A stretch of DNA of 64,000 bases from Nocardioides ferulae (GTDB taxonomy: Bacteria > Actinomycetota > Actinomycetes > Propionibacteriales > Nocardioidaceae): NCBI RefSeq assembly GCF_003660455.1, contig NZ_QZVR01000004.1, forward strand, positions 248,001-312,000, in the 5' to 3' direction. Position 1 is the first letter of the stretch; each line of letters opens with the position of its first letter. Shown here piece after piece: positions 44,911 to 53,377 of this stretch. Both the position numbers and the translations under genes were made by a program. The notes beneath the pieces are model-generated. The model was not told the DNA's origin. It did no database searches and saw only the letters and a program-made list of their open reading frames with translations.

Positions 44911-45846
44911 GTGCCCGACCCGACCTGCCCCCCGCTGGTCGCGGTGGTGGGCGCGACCGCGGCCGGCAAGACCGGCATCTCCCTCGACCTCGCCGAGCGG
45001 CTCGGCGGCGAGATCGTCAACACCGACGCCATGCAGGTCTACCGCGGCATGGACATCGGCACCGCGAAGCTGCCTGAGGCCGAGCGGCGCGACATCCGGC
45101 ACCACCTGCTCGACACGCTGAGCGTGCGTGATCCGGCCACCGTCGCGGAGTTCCAGGGCTGGGCCCGGGAGGTGATCGGCCGGCTGCGGGCGGCCGGCAC
45201 CGTGCCGGTCCTGGTCGGCGGATCGGCCCTCTACACCCGCGCGATCCTGGACCACTTCGAGTTTCCCGGCACCGACGAGGCGGTACGCCGGCGGCTCGAG
45301 GAGGAGCTCGAGCGACACGGCTCGGCCGCCCTGCACGACCGGCTGCGCGAGGTCGACCCCGAGGCCGCCGACCGGATCCTGGTCGAGAACGGGCGCCGCG
45401 TCGTGCGTGCGCTCGAGGTCGTCGAGATCACCGGCCGCCCGTTCACCGCGTCGCTGCCGCGCCTGGAGTACGCCGACCCGGCGACCGTGCAGATCGGCGT
45501 CGACATCGACCGCCCCACCCTCGACGCGCGCATCGAGCAGCGGGTCGACGCGATGTTCGCCGCCGGACTCGTCGACGAGGTGGCCCGGCTGCTCGACGAG
45601 GGGCTGGCGGAGGGGCGCACCGCGTCGCGGGCGATCGGCTACCGCGAGGTCGCGGCGCACCTCGCGGGTGAGCTGAGCCTCGACGAGGCTCGCGAGCGCA
45701 CGGTGGTGGCCACCCGCCGGTTCGCCCGGCGGCAGGACGCCTGGTTCCGCAAGGACCCCCGCATCCACTGGGTGCGCTGGGACGACGACGACCGGGTCGA
45801 GCGGGCGCTGTCGGCGATCGCGGCCGTGGCAGGCTCGGCGGCATGA
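44911..45846 (+). CDS. miaA: tRNA dimethylallyltransferase MiaA
   Basis: A 311-residue enzyme that adds the dimethylallyl group to A37, giving i6A, the substrate of MiaB. The P-loop is VVGATAAGKTGISLDLA, followed by IVNTDAMQVYRGMDIGTAK, HHLLDTLSV, VGGSALYTRAILDHFEFPG and ASRAIGYREV. Its prenyl donor comes from the pathway IspE serves. GTG 44911 is the start. The next gene overlaps the stop codon (ATGA). Confidence 0.95.
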   Translation: MPDPTCPPLVAVVGATAAGKTGISLDLAERLGGEIVNTDAMQVYRGMDIGTAKLPEAERRDIRHHLLDTLSVRDPATVAEFQGWAREVIGRLRAAGTVPVLVGGSALYTRAILDHFEFPGTDEAVRRRLEEELERHGSAALHDRLREVDPEAADRILVENGRRVVRALEVVEITGRPFTASLPRLEYADPATVQIGVDIDRPTLDARIEQRVDAMFAAGLVDEVARLLDEGLAEGRTASRAIGYREVAAHLAGELSLDEARERTVVATRRFARRQDAWFRKDPRIHWVRWDDDDRVERALSAIAAVAGSAA

Positions 45847-46862
45847 CCGAGTCGCCGATCGGGCCGCCCGCCGACCTCGCCGCGCTGCTGCCGCGACGTT
45901 CCGGCCCGGGTGGGATGGTGGTCGCGGTGCGCCGCGGCGGCGCCGTGCACACCTGGGGCCGGGGCGACCTGCCCGACGGGCCCTCGTCGCTGTTCGAGAT
46001 CGGGTCGGTCACCAAGACCGTCACCGCGACCCTGCTCGCGCTGCTTGCCGCCGAGGGGGTGGTGGGGCTCGACGACCCCGTGGCCGCGCACCTGCCGGTC
46101 GCGCCCCCGGTGGTGGTCCGGCCGGTCACGTTGAGCGACCTGGCCAGCCACCACTCCGGGTTCCCGCGGCTGCCGGCGGGCTCCCTGTGGCGCGGCATGA
46201 CCAGTGAGCGGCACGACCCCTACGCGTCCTTCGACGAGCAGCGGCTGCTGCGGGCGGTCGCCGAGACGAAGCCGGAGCGGCCGCCGGGCGAGAAGTTCGG
46301 CTACTCCAACTACGGCGCCGGACTGCTCGGCTTCGCCCTGGCACGCGCTGCCGGCACGTCGTACGCCGCGCTGGTCGCCGACCGCGTGACCGGCCCGCTC
46401 GGCCTGGCCGACACCGTGCTGGAGCCGTCGGCCGAGCAGGCGGCGCGGACGGCGCCGGGGCACGGCTGGCTCGGCCGCCCGGCGGGCGCGTGGGACCTCG
46501 CCGAGCTCGCCGGGGCCGGCGGGCTGCGCTCGACCGCCGCCGACCTGTTGCGCCTGCTCGCCCTGCACGGGCCGGACCCGGCCGGTCCACCCGACCTGGT
46601 GGCGGCAGCCGCCGAGACGGCTCGCCAGCGGCACCAGGTGGGCCGGATCGGTGTCGGTCTGGGCTGGATGATCGTGCCCGCCGGCGGCCCGGCGCGAACG
46701 CGGCTGGCCCACGACGCGCTGTTCCACGACGGCGGCACGGGTGGCTACCGCTCGTTCGCGGCGGTGGTGCCCGCGACGGGCGACGCCGTGGTGGTGCTGC
46801 GCAGTCGCGCCCGCGGCGTGACCGGCACCGGCCTGCGGCTGCTCCGGGCTCTGGCCGCCTGA
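45843..46862 (+). CDS. Serine beta-lactamase-family hydrolase
   Basis: A 339-residue protein of the class C/esterase fold without a signal peptide, so probably cytoplasmic. The catalytic SxxK is FEIGSVTKTVTATLL (Ser54, Lys57), the YxN motif is FGYSNYGAG, and the third motif is HDGGTGGYRSF. Members include esterases, D-aminopeptidases and true beta-lactamases; lack of export argues against the last. ATG 45843 overlaps the miaA stop, so it is translated from the same message. Confidence 0.88.
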   Translation: MTESPIGPPADLAALLPRRSGPGGMVVAVRRGGAVHTWGRGDLPDGPSSLFEIGSVTKTVTATLLALLAAEGVVGLDDPVAAHLPVAPPVVVRPVTLSDLASHHSGFPRLPAGSLWRGMTSERHDPYASFDEQRLLRAVAETKPERPPGEKFGYSNYGAGLLGFALARAAGTSYAALVADRVTGPLGLADTVLEPSAEQAARTAPGHGWLGRPAGAWDLAELAGAGGLRSTAADLLRLLALHGPDPAGPPDLVAAAAETARQRHQVGRIGVGLGWMIVPAGGPARTRLAHDALFHDGGTGGYRSFAAVVPATGDAVVVLRSRARGVTGTGLRLLRALAA

Positions 46863-46887
46863 CGCCGACCCGTCACGGGTCATCCCC

Positions 46888-46909
46888 GGTGGTCGAGCTG
46901 GCAGAGACC
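46888..46909. repeat. GGTGGTCGAGC intergenic repeat, single copy
   Basis: GGTGGTCGAGCTGGCAGAGACC lies in the gap after the beta-lactamase-family gene. Confidence 0.65.
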
Positions 46910-47013
46910 CGGTGTATCGCGGAACGAGTGACGCCTCGGCACGGCGATCTGGGAATGGCTGTCGGTGGCCGGGTGCAGGGTGTGGCCCTGCGCATCCGAC
47001 GGAGAGGACGACC

Positions 47014-47568
47014 GTGACCGGCAAGACGATCTACCACACCGCGACCACGCTCGACGGGTTCATCGCCGACCCGTCCGACAGCCTCGACTGGCTGTTCACC
47101 CAGCAGATGGACGACGACAACCCGCTGCTGAACTTCGACCGGTTCCTCCCCGGGGTCGGGGCGATGGTCACCGGCGCGACGTCCTACTGCTGGATCCGCG
47201 ACCACCTGGCGAAGACCGGCGAGCCGTGGCCCTACACCGCCCCGCTCTGGGTGATGACCCACCGCACCGACCTCGAGCCGCTCGCCGACAACGTGACCTT
47301 CGTCAGCGGTGACGTGCGGCCGGTGCACGAGGCGATGGTGGCCGCGGCCGGTGACCGCGACCGCTGGGTGATCGGCGGCGGCGACCTGGCCGGCCAGTTC
47401 GCCGACGCGGGGCTGCTCGACGAGATCGTGGTGTCGATCGCCGCGACCACCCTCGGCGCCGGCCGGCCGCTGCTGCCGCGGCGGCTCACCCTCGAGCTGC
47501 TCGAGGCCGGGCGCAACGGCGACTTCTGCGTGGCGCGCTATGCCGTGAAGGGCCCGCTCAACGGCTGA
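47014..47568 (+). CDS. Dihydrofolate-reductase/RibD C-terminal-domain protein
   Basis: A 184-residue protein of the RibD_C fold: TIYHTATTLDGFIADPSDSLDWL opens it, then VTGATSYCWI and RWVIGGGDLAGQFADAGLLDEIVVSI with the NADPH-binding Gly run. Such single-domain proteins in actinobacteria are putative NADPH reductases, annotated as dihydrofolate-reductase family, with unknown substrates. GAGAGG lies before GTG 47014. Confidence 0.88.
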   Translation: MTGKTIYHTATTLDGFIADPSDSLDWLFTQQMDDDNPLLNFDRFLPGVGAMVTGATSYCWIRDHLAKTGEPWPYTAPLWVMTHRTDLEPLADNVTFVSGDVRPVHEAMVAAAGDRDRWVIGGGDLAGQFADAGLLDEIVVSIAATTLGAGRPLLPRRLTLELLEAGRNGDFCVARYAVKGPLNG

Positions 47569-47628
47569 GTGACCGGCGGGCACCTGCCGCGCCGCGAAAC
47601 CGCCGCGCGGCCGGATCGGCGTACGCCG

Positions 47629-47634
47629 TAGTTT
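47629..47634 (+). promoter_or_regulatory. -10 element TAGTTT
   Basis: TAGTTT ends 6 nt before GTG 47641 of the split-barrel gene that leads to dapF. Confidence 0.45.
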
Positions 47635-47640
47635 GGAGCC

Positions 47641-48309
47641 GTGACCGCGACGACCGACAGCCCCACTCCCGCCGACGACCGCGCCGGATGGGTGAGCGTC
47701 GACGACGTGGAGACGCTGGTGGGCCTGGTGGGCGAGCCGATCCCGCGGGTGCGCGACAAGACCCGGCCGGCGTTGACCGAGGTCGACCGCGACTGGCTGC
47801 GCGCCTCCCCGTTCTGCGTGCTGGCCACCACCTCCGCCGACGGACGCTGCGACGCCTCGCCGAAGGGCGACCCGGCCGGCCGGCTCGTGCACGTGATCGA
47901 CGACCGCACCATCGCGATCGCGGAGCGGCCGGGCAACCGCCGCGTCGACGGCTACCGCAACATCGTCGAGAACCCGTTCGTCGGGCTGGTCTTCGTGATC
48001 CCCGGCCGCGGCGACACGCTGCGGGTCAACGGCCGGGCCCGGCTGGTCAGCGACGCCCCGTTCTTCGACGAGATGACCGTGAAGGGGCATCGCCCGATCC
48101 TCGCGGTCGTCGTCGACGTCGAGGAGGTGTTCTTCCACTGCTCGAAGGCGTTCCTGCGCTCGCAGCTGTGGAAGCCCGAGACCTGGCAGCCCGACGCGCT
48201 GGTGCCGCGCCGAGCCGTGTTGGCGCACCGTCACGAGCCGACCGGCATGACGCTGGAGCAGCTCGACGACTACTACGGTCCCGCCTACGAGGAGAAGCTC
48301 TATGGCTGA
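47641..48309 (+). CDS. Pyridoxamine-5'-phosphate-oxidase family FMN-binding protein
   Basis: A 222-residue split-barrel flavoprotein of the MSMEG_1061 type. LRASPFCVLATTSADGRCDASPKGD is the typical flavin-binding strand pair, then IAIAERPGNRRVDGYRNIVENPFVGLVFVIPGRGDTLRVNGRA. A C-terminal part has FFHCSKAFLRSQLW. It is probably an FMN-dependent oxidoreductase with unknown substrate. GTG 47641 follows TAGTTT by 6 nt. Its 3' end overlaps dapF by 8 bp. Confidence 0.88.
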   Translation: MTATTDSPTPADDRAGWVSVDDVETLVGLVGEPIPRVRDKTRPALTEVDRDWLRASPFCVLATTSADGRCDASPKGDPAGRLVHVIDDRTIAIAERPGNRRVDGYRNIVENPFVGLVFVIPGRGDTLRVNGRARLVSDAPFFDEMTVKGHRPILAVVVDVEEVFFHCSKAFLRSQLWKPETWQPDALVPRRAVLAHRHEPTGMTLEQLDDYYGPAYEEKLYG

Positions 48310-49189
48310 GCCGGCCGGTCCCTATCCGTTCCTGAAGGGGCACGGCACCGAGAACGACTTCGTGCTGCTGCCCGACCACGACGCCGCGGTGCACGGCGAC
48401 CTCGACCCGGTCCGGGTGGCGGCGTTGTGCGACCGCCGCGCCGGCATCGGCGGCGACGGCGTGCTGCGCGTGGTCCGCACCGCGGCGTACGCCGACGCGC
48501 AGGCGTTCGTCGCGCCCGCCGAGGCGGAGTGGTTCATGGACTACCGCAACAGCGACGGGTCGCTGTCGGAGATGTGCGGCAACGGCATCCGCGTCTTCGC
48601 CCGGCATCTGGTCGAGGAGGGCCTGGTCGACGGCTCGGCCCCGATCCCGATCGGCACCCGCGCCGGTCTGAAGGTGGTGCGGGTCGAGGGCGAGCAGATC
48701 ACCGCCGACATGGGCCCGGCCCGCCTGCTCGGCGACACCAGCGTCTGGGTCGGCGACCGGATGTGGCCGGCCGTCCACGTCGACATGGGCAACCCGCACG
48801 CGGTCGCGTTCGTCGGCGACCTCGCCGACGCGGGTGCTCTCACCGAGCCGCCCGGGCACGACGTCGACGTCTATCCGGCCGGGGTCAACGTCGAGTTCGT
48901 GGTGCGCCACCCCGACTCCGGCTCCCCCTCCGAGAAGGAGCAGGGGCACGTGTCGATGCGGGTGCACGAGCGGGGCTCCGGGGAGACCCGCTCCTGCGGC
49001 ACCGGGGCCTGCGCGGTGGCGGTCGCCACCGGCCTGGCGGCAGGCGTGCGAGTCCGCGACGGCGACACCTGGATTTGTCGGGTCGACGTGCCCGGCGGCA
49101 CCGTGCACGTCACCCTGCTCGGGGACGGCAACCCGGTGCTGCTCAGCGGCCCCGCGGTCATCGTCGCGCGGGGGACGACCGCCCTCTGA
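48302..49189 (+). CDS. dapF: Diaminopimelate epimerase DapF
   Basis: A 295-residue enzyme that converts LL- to meso-diaminopimelate for lysine and peptidoglycan. The two catalytic cysteines are in MDYRNSDGSLSEMCGNGIRVFA and ETRSCGTGACAVAVA. The N-terminal KGHGTENDFVLLPD is the usual substrate-binding start. ATG 48302 lies within the end of the upstream frame. Its last 32 bp overlap the 3' end of the convergent membrane-protein gene. Confidence 0.95.
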   Translation: MAEPAGPYPFLKGHGTENDFVLLPDHDAAVHGDLDPVRVAALCDRRAGIGGDGVLRVVRTAAYADAQAFVAPAEAEWFMDYRNSDGSLSEMCGNGIRVFARHLVEEGLVDGSAPIPIGTRAGLKVVRVEGEQITADMGPARLLGDTSVWVGDRMWPAVHVDMGNPHAVAFVGDLADAGALTEPPGHDVDVYPAGVNVEFVVRHPDSGSPSEKEQGHVSMRVHERGSGETRSCGTGACAVAVATGLAAGVRVRDGDTWICRVDVPGGTVHVTLLGDGNPVLLSGPAVIVARGTTAL

Positions 49190-49667
49190 GCCGACCCCTG
49201 AGCCCGCCGCCGAGCAGCTGCGCGGCGCCGCGGACGAGTGCGGTGAGCAGCGCCAGCTCCAGGGGCCAGCTCATCGGCATCAGCAGGGTCTGCCCGACGG
49301 CCTCGCCCGGAGACGTGGCCCCCCACCTGGCGGCGGGTGCGTCCGGGCCCTGGGCCCAGCCGGTCACGGCGAGCAGCACCTGGACGCCGATCCCGCCGAG
49401 CGCCACGGAGCGGGAGAACCAGGTGGTCAGGCGTGGCCACAGCAGCAGCGTCGCCACCAGGAGGAGCAGTGCCCCCGTGACCGCCGCGGCGGTGGCCGCC
49501 CGGTAGTCCTCCCGGCTCGCGTAGGTTCCCGCGAGCTGGAAGCTGATCTCGAAGAACCAGATCGCCGGGGCGCTGGCAGCGGCCAGCAGGAGGGCGAACC
49601 CCAGCAACAGCTCGGTCACGACCTGGCGGCCGTCGCGCAGTGTGGACCCGTCGCGCAGTGTGGACAT
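49158..49667 (-). CDS. Membrane protein with four helices, unknown function
   Basis: A 169-residue protein. A short N-terminus contains a duplicated STLRDG unit, from an 18-bp tandem duplication at about 49630-49665. Four hydrophobic segments (about 17-36, 48-66, 73-90, 117-140) and an Arg-rich tail follow. No family is recognised. AAGGTGG precedes ATG 49667. It converges with dapF and overlaps its end by 32 bp. Confidence 0.6.
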   Translation of the reverse strand: MSTLRDGSTLRDGRQVVTELLLGFALLLAAASAPAIWFFEISFQLAGTYASREDYRAATAAAVTGALLLLVATLLLWPRLTTWFSRSVALGGIGVQVLLAVTGWAQGPDAPAARWGATSPGEAVGQTLLMPMSWPLELALLTALVRGAAQLLGGGLRGRLRGRSSPARR

Positions 49668-49786
49668 GACCCCACCTTGCCCCGCGACCGCCCGGCGCAC
49701 CTGAGCACGCGTACTCGCGGGCGGTGGTCCGGCCGGCCCGTTCCCACCAGGCCGAAGCCCCCACCGGGCCGCGGTCGGGTGGCCCC

Positions 49787-49792
49787 TATGCT
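49787..49792 (+). promoter_or_regulatory. -10 element TATGCT
   Basis: TATGCT ends 7 nt before ATG 49800 of the SDR gene. Confidence 0.45.
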
Positions 49793-49799
49793 CCCGCGC

Positions 49800-50576
49800 A
49801 TGGACATCAACGGATCCAGTGCTCTCGTCACCGGCGGCGCCTCCGGCATCGGCGCCGCCGCCGCCCGCCAGCTCGCCGCGAAGGGGGCGACCGTCGTGGT
49901 CGCCGACCTGCAGGCCGACAAGGGCGAGGCGCTCGCCCAGGAGATCGGCGGGGTCTTCGCCCGCGTCGACGTCACCGACACCGACCAGATCACCGCGGCC
50001 GTCAACGCCGCCGCCGAGATCGCCCCGCTGCGCGCGGTCGTGAACTCCGCGGGCATCGGCTGGGCGCAGCGCACGATCGGCCGCGATGGCCAGATCGACT
50101 CCGCCCACGACCTGGCCGCGTTCACCAAGGTGATCGCGATCAACCTGATCGGCACCTTCGACGTGGTCCGGCAGGCCGCGTCGGTGATGAGCCGCAACGA
50201 GCCGGACGCCGACGGCTGCCGCGGTGCGATCGTCAACCTGGCCAGCGTCGCCGCGTTCGACGGCCAGATCGGCCAGGCGGCGTACTCCTCCTCCAAGGGC
50301 GGCGTGGTCGGCATGACGCTGCCGGTCGCGCGGGACCTCTCGGCCGCCGGCATCCGGCTCAACACCGTCGCCCCCGGTCTGATCGACACCCCGATCTACG
50401 GCGAGGGCGAGAGCGCAGAGGCGTTCAAGGCCAAGCTCGGCGAGTCGGTGCTGTTCCCGAAGCGGCTCGGGGTGCCCGACGAGCTGGCGAGCATGGTCGT
50501 GGAGTGCCTGACCAACTCCTACATGAACGGCGAGGTCGTCCGGGTCGACGGCGGCATCCGGATGCCGCCCAAGTGA
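49800..50576 (+). CDS. Short-chain dehydrogenase, 3-hydroxyacyl-CoA dehydrogenase type
   Basis: A 258-residue Rossmann-fold oxidoreductase. ALVTGGASGIGAAAARQLA is the NAD-binding TGxxxGIG, VVNSAGIGWAQ the NAG-equivalent, IVNLASVAAFDG the catalytic Ser, and AAYSSSKGGVVGM the YxxxK. APGLIDTPIYG and an insertion after AGIGWAQ resemble type II 3-hydroxyacyl-CoA dehydrogenase (HSD17B10-like), so a role in fatty-acid or branched-chain oxidation is possible. It is a single-gene unit. Confidence 0.9.
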   Translation: MDINGSSALVTGGASGIGAAAARQLAAKGATVVVADLQADKGEALAQEIGGVFARVDVTDTDQITAAVNAAAEIAPLRAVVNSAGIGWAQRTIGRDGQIDSAHDLAAFTKVIAINLIGTFDVVRQAASVMSRNEPDADGCRGAIVNLASVAAFDGQIGQAAYSSSKGGVVGMTLPVARDLSAAGIRLNTVAPGLIDTPIYGEGESAEAFKAKLGESVLFPKRLGVPDELASMVVECLTNSYMNGEVVRVDGGIRMPPK

Positions 50577-50585
50577 TCCGCTGAC

Positions 50586-51152
50586 CTACGCCCGGCGCCC
50601 CATCCGGGCCAGCAGCGCGGTCTGCCGGTCGGCGCCGTCGGGCACCGGGAGCGCGGGCTTGCTGATGCCCTCGGCGTAGAAGTGCTCGCCGAACCCGTCG
50701 ACCGCCCGGTCGAGGGCGTCCATCTCCGCCTCGGTCCAGCGGTCGTCGTGGCCGAGCGCCCGGGCCAGGTCCCAGCGGTGGGCGACCAGGTCGAAGCCGT
50801 AGAACGTGGCCATCGTGGCCGCGATCGTGGTGCGGCCGAAGTACCCGTCGTACTCGCGGCCGGCGATGCCGCGGTCGCCGAGCACGCGGCGTACGGCGTT
50901 CAGGTGCGCCGCCCACCGCTCGGCCGGTTCGCCGGTCGGGGCCGGGCCCAGGTCGACCCCCTGCTGGGCGAGGAAGTCGCGCTGGGTGTCGATGACGTGG
51001 TCGAGCACGTCGGTGGCGGTCCAGCCCTCGCAGGGGCTGGCGCCGTCCCAGTCGCCGCCGGCCTGCACCACGGTGGTGAGGCGGGCGGCACGGTCGAAGT
51101 AGCCCTCGACGAGGGCATCGATGTCTGTCGTGGTGTGAGTCGTGGTGGTCAT
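50586..51152 (-). CDS. TIGR03086-type DinB/maleylpyruvate-isomerase-fold protein
   Basis: A 188-residue helical-bundle protein of the metal-binding DinB/MDMPI type: LVEGYFDRAARLTTVV, CEGWTATDVLDHVIDTQRDFL and MATFYGFDLVAHRWDLARALG carry His residues typical of the metal site. The family includes mycothiol-dependent enzymes, fitting an actinobacterium. ATG 51152 follows CAGAAT by 7 nt. It is divergent from the AraC gene, 52 bp away, and may be its target. Confidence 0.85.
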   Translation of the reverse strand: MTTTTHTTTDIDALVEGYFDRAARLTTVVQAGGDWDGASPCEGWTATDVLDHVIDTQRDFLAQQGVDLGPAPTGEPAERWAAHLNAVRRVLGDRGIAGREYDGYFGRTTIAATMATFYGFDLVAHRWDLARALGHDDRWTEAEMDALDRAVDGFGEHFYAEGISKPALPVPDGADRQTALLARMGRRA

Positions 51153-51185
51153 GGCCGCGATTCTGGGCGGCGCGACGTCGGCGGC

Positions 51186-51195
51186 TCTTGCAAGA
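51186..51195. promoter_or_regulatory. Palindrome TCTTGCAAGA in the divergent AraC/TIGR03086 gap
   Basis: A perfect 10-bp palindrome midway in a 52-bp divergent intergenic region. It is next to the AAGAAT (51192-51197) that could serve as -10 for the AraC gene. It is a candidate site for the AraC regulator. Confidence 0.4.
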
Positions 51196-51204
51196 ATCCG
51201 ACAC

Positions 51205-52047
51205 ATGCCCCCGGAGCTGCCGCCGCGACGGATCGACCCCGTCGAACGCGCCCATCTGCGCGACGCCGCCGGCTTCTCGCCCCCGATCCACCGCTACGCC
51301 CCGTCGCCGGGGCTGAGCGACTTGGTCCGGCGCTACTGGATGCCGGTCTGGTCGCTGGAGCCGGGAGTCGTCACCCACCAGCGGGTGCTGCAGTACCCCG
51401 TCTGCCTGATCGTCGTCGCCGACTCCTACGCCAGGCTCGTCGGTCCCCAACGCGGGCTGTCGGTGCAGGAGCTGCGCGGCCGCGGATGGGCGATGGGCGC
51501 CATGCTCCAACCGGCCGCCGGCGAGCGGCTGGCGGGGGGACCGGTGCAGACCCTCACCGACCGGTTCGTGCCGCTCGACGCGGCCGCGGCCCTCGACGGC
51601 CCGGCGCTCGAGCACGACGTGCGGGCCGCGGTCGGCGACGAGCCCGACGACCGCGACCGCCAGGCCGCGGTGGTCGGCGTCTTCGAGGAGCACCTCTCAC
51701 GACTGCTGCCGGTCGACGACGAGGGCCTGCTGGTCAACGCGGTCGTCGAGCACGTCGAGGGCGACCCCGAGGTGCAGCGGGTGAGCCAGCTGTGCGAGAA
51801 GTTCGCGCTCGGCGAGCGCACCCTGCAGCGGCTCACCGCCCGCCGCATCGGCCTCTCACCCAAGTGGCTGATCCAGCGCCGCCGCCTGCACGAGGCCGCC
51901 GAGCGGCTGCGATCGCCCGAGCCGCCCGATCTATCCCGGGTCGCGGTCGACCTGGGCTACAGCGACCAGTCCCACTTCGCCCGCGACTTCCGCACCGCCA
52001 CCGGCCTCACCCCCGGGCAGTACGCCGCGGAGCCGAGGCCGCGATGA
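51205..52047 (+). CDS. AraC-family transcriptional regulator
   Basis: A 280-residue regulator. The N-terminal sensing domain (about 1-170, IHRYAPSPGLSDLVRRYWMPVW) resembles the DUF6597 type. The C-terminal double helix-turn-helix is VQRVSQLCEKFALGERTLQRLTARRIGLSPKWLIQRRRLHEA and VAVDLGYSDQSHFARDFRTATGLTPGQY, the standard AraC signature. The ligand is unknown. ATG 51205 lies 7 nt after AAGAAT. The next gene overlaps its stop (ATGA). Confidence 0.92.
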   Translation: MPPELPPRRIDPVERAHLRDAAGFSPPIHRYAPSPGLSDLVRRYWMPVWSLEPGVVTHQRVLQYPVCLIVVADSYARLVGPQRGLSVQELRGRGWAMGAMLQPAAGERLAGGPVQTLTDRFVPLDAAAALDGPALEHDVRAAVGDEPDDRDRQAAVVGVFEEHLSRLLPVDDEGLLVNAVVEHVEGDPEVQRVSQLCEKFALGERTLQRLTARRIGLSPKWLIQRRRLHEAAERLRSPEPPDLSRVAVDLGYSDQSHFARDFRTATGLTPGQYAAEPRPR

Positions 52048-52547
52048 CGCCGCCGCGGGAACGTCTCGCCCCTGCCCGGCGTCCCACCGCCATGTCTGCG
52101 CGCTCGTTCGGCATCGCCGTCATGCTCGCCGCGGCGGTGGCCCCCTTCCCGCAGCAGCCGGCGGCCGCGTCCTGTGCCGCCCCCTCGCTCGAGGTGCCCG
52201 GCGCGGCCCGGACACCGGTGGTGCTGCACGCAGGGGAGCGGGTCACCGTGACCGGCCGGGGGTTCGTCGAGGGCTGCGACGACACCGGCGGCGGATCGGT
52301 CCTCGGCTGCTCGGGCGGCGATGAGGGCGAGACCGAGGAGCCGATGAGCGACGTCGAGCTGGTGCTGCTCCACGGTCGCCCGACGCCGACGCAGGTGTCG
52401 CTGGCCGTCGCCGACGCCGGCACCGCCGACGACGGTCGCCTCGGTCAGGTCACCTGGACCTTCACGGTCCCCGCCGACCAGCCGCTCGGGCCGGCGGTGC
52501 TCAAGACCGAGGGGTCCGAGCCGCTGCGGGTCCGGATCGTCGGCTGA
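52044..52547 (+). CDS. Small secreted protein, unknown function
   Basis: A 167-residue protein with a signal peptide (a hydrophobic stretch around SFGIAVMLAAAVAPF, cleavage near AAASC). The mature part is beta-rich: VLHAGERVTVTGRGF, a Cys/Gly-rich loop with two cysteines (EGCDDTGGG, LGCSGGD), VELVLLHG, and WTFTVPADQPLGPAVLKTEG. This pattern suggests an Ig-like/IPT-type surface domain. ATG 52044 overlaps the AraC stop; ATG 52092 is an alternative. Its 3' end overlaps the convergent kinase gene by 47 bp. Confidence 0.65.
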   Translation: MTPPRERLAPARRPTAMSARSFGIAVMLAAAVAPFPQQPAAASCAAPSLEVPGAARTPVVLHAGERVTVTGRGFVEGCDDTGGGSVLGCSGGDEGETEEPMSDVELVLLHGRPTPTQVSLAVADAGTADDGRLGQVTWTFTVPADQPLGPAVLKTEGSEPLRVRIVG

Positions 52548-53205
52548 CCCCAGCCGTGGCCCCGCCGGCCCACGCACCCAGGTCGAGCACCAGGTCGGCC
52601 CGGTGCACGGTCGCCTCGACCAGCCGGGCGTTGGGCTCGTCGACGCGCTCCACCCACGTCCGCGCCGCGGCCGGCGACTTGCCGAACGCCACGTGTCGCG
52701 CGACCAGGCGTTCGCGCCGCACCCCGTCGTCGGTGACCACGTGCCAGACCGCGTCGAGCTCGGCCCGCACCCGGGGCCACGGCTCGTCCCCGAGCAGCAG
52801 GTAGTTGCCCTCGGTCACCACCAGCGCCGCGTCCGGCGGCACCGGGATGGCCCCGGCCAGCGGCTGCTCCAAGTCGCGCTCGAAGGCCGGGGCCATCACC
52901 ACCTCGGTGGCGTCCGCCGGCCGGCGCATCCGGCCCAGCAGCGCGGCGTACCCCCATGCGTCGAAGGTCTCCGGCGCGCCCTTGCGGTCGAGCAGGCCGC
53001 GGCGGGCCAGCTCGACGTCGGCGAGGTGGAACCCGTCCATCGGCACCACGCATGCGCCGTACGCCGCGGTGAGCGCGGCGGCCAGCGTCGACTTGCCGGC
53101 ACCGGGAGCTCCGGTGATGCCGAGCAGGACCCTCCCTCCACCGCTCGCCGGAAGCAGCCCGGCCAGCTCGTGGCCGTCGGGGGAGAGGGCGACGGTCTCG
53201 GGCAC
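52501..53205 (-). CDS. Nucleoside/nucleotide kinase family protein (uridine-kinase/PanK-like P-loop)
   Basis: A 234-residue P-loop kinase. VLLGITGAPGAGKSTLAAAL is Walker A, VVPMDGFHLADVELARRGLLDRKG the substrate region, and ALVVTEGNYLLL with VTDDGVRRERLVARHVAFGKSPAAARTWV the lid. It resembles FrcK/uridine-kinase-like proteins of unknown substrate. GTG 53205 was chosen because upstream sequence shows no family resemblance. Its last 47 bp overlap the convergent secreted-protein gene. Confidence 0.82.
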   Translation of the reverse strand: MPETVALSPDGHELAGLLPASGGGRVLLGITGAPGAGKSTLAAALTAAYGACVVPMDGFHLADVELARRGLLDRKGAPETFDAWGYAALLGRMRRPADATEVVMAPAFERDLEQPLAGAIPVPPDAALVVTEGNYLLLGDEPWPRVRAELDAVWHVVTDDGVRRERLVARHVAFGKSPAAARTWVERVDEPNARLVEATVHRADLVLDLGAWAGGATAGVSRRSGPAAARTPRS

Positions 53206-53362
53206 GGCCCGAGCCTGCCACGTCGGCGCGCCGGGTCGGATGCTTCTCGGTCGGGTTGCTCGTCTCCGCGGAATCCTCGGCTGGGTCCGGGTGTTGCACC
53301 AGGTGGCCGGCTGACCGGCCGTGGCGACTGCTAATCGGCTCGCACGGGTACCGGTCGCCACC

Positions 53363-53368
53363 TACGCT
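53363..53368 (+). promoter_or_regulatory. -10 element TACGCT for hflX
   Basis: TACGCT ends 9 nt before ATG 53378. GGAAGG in the short leader may also act as a ribosome site. Confidence 0.4.
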
Positions 53369-53377
53369 GGAAGGCAC

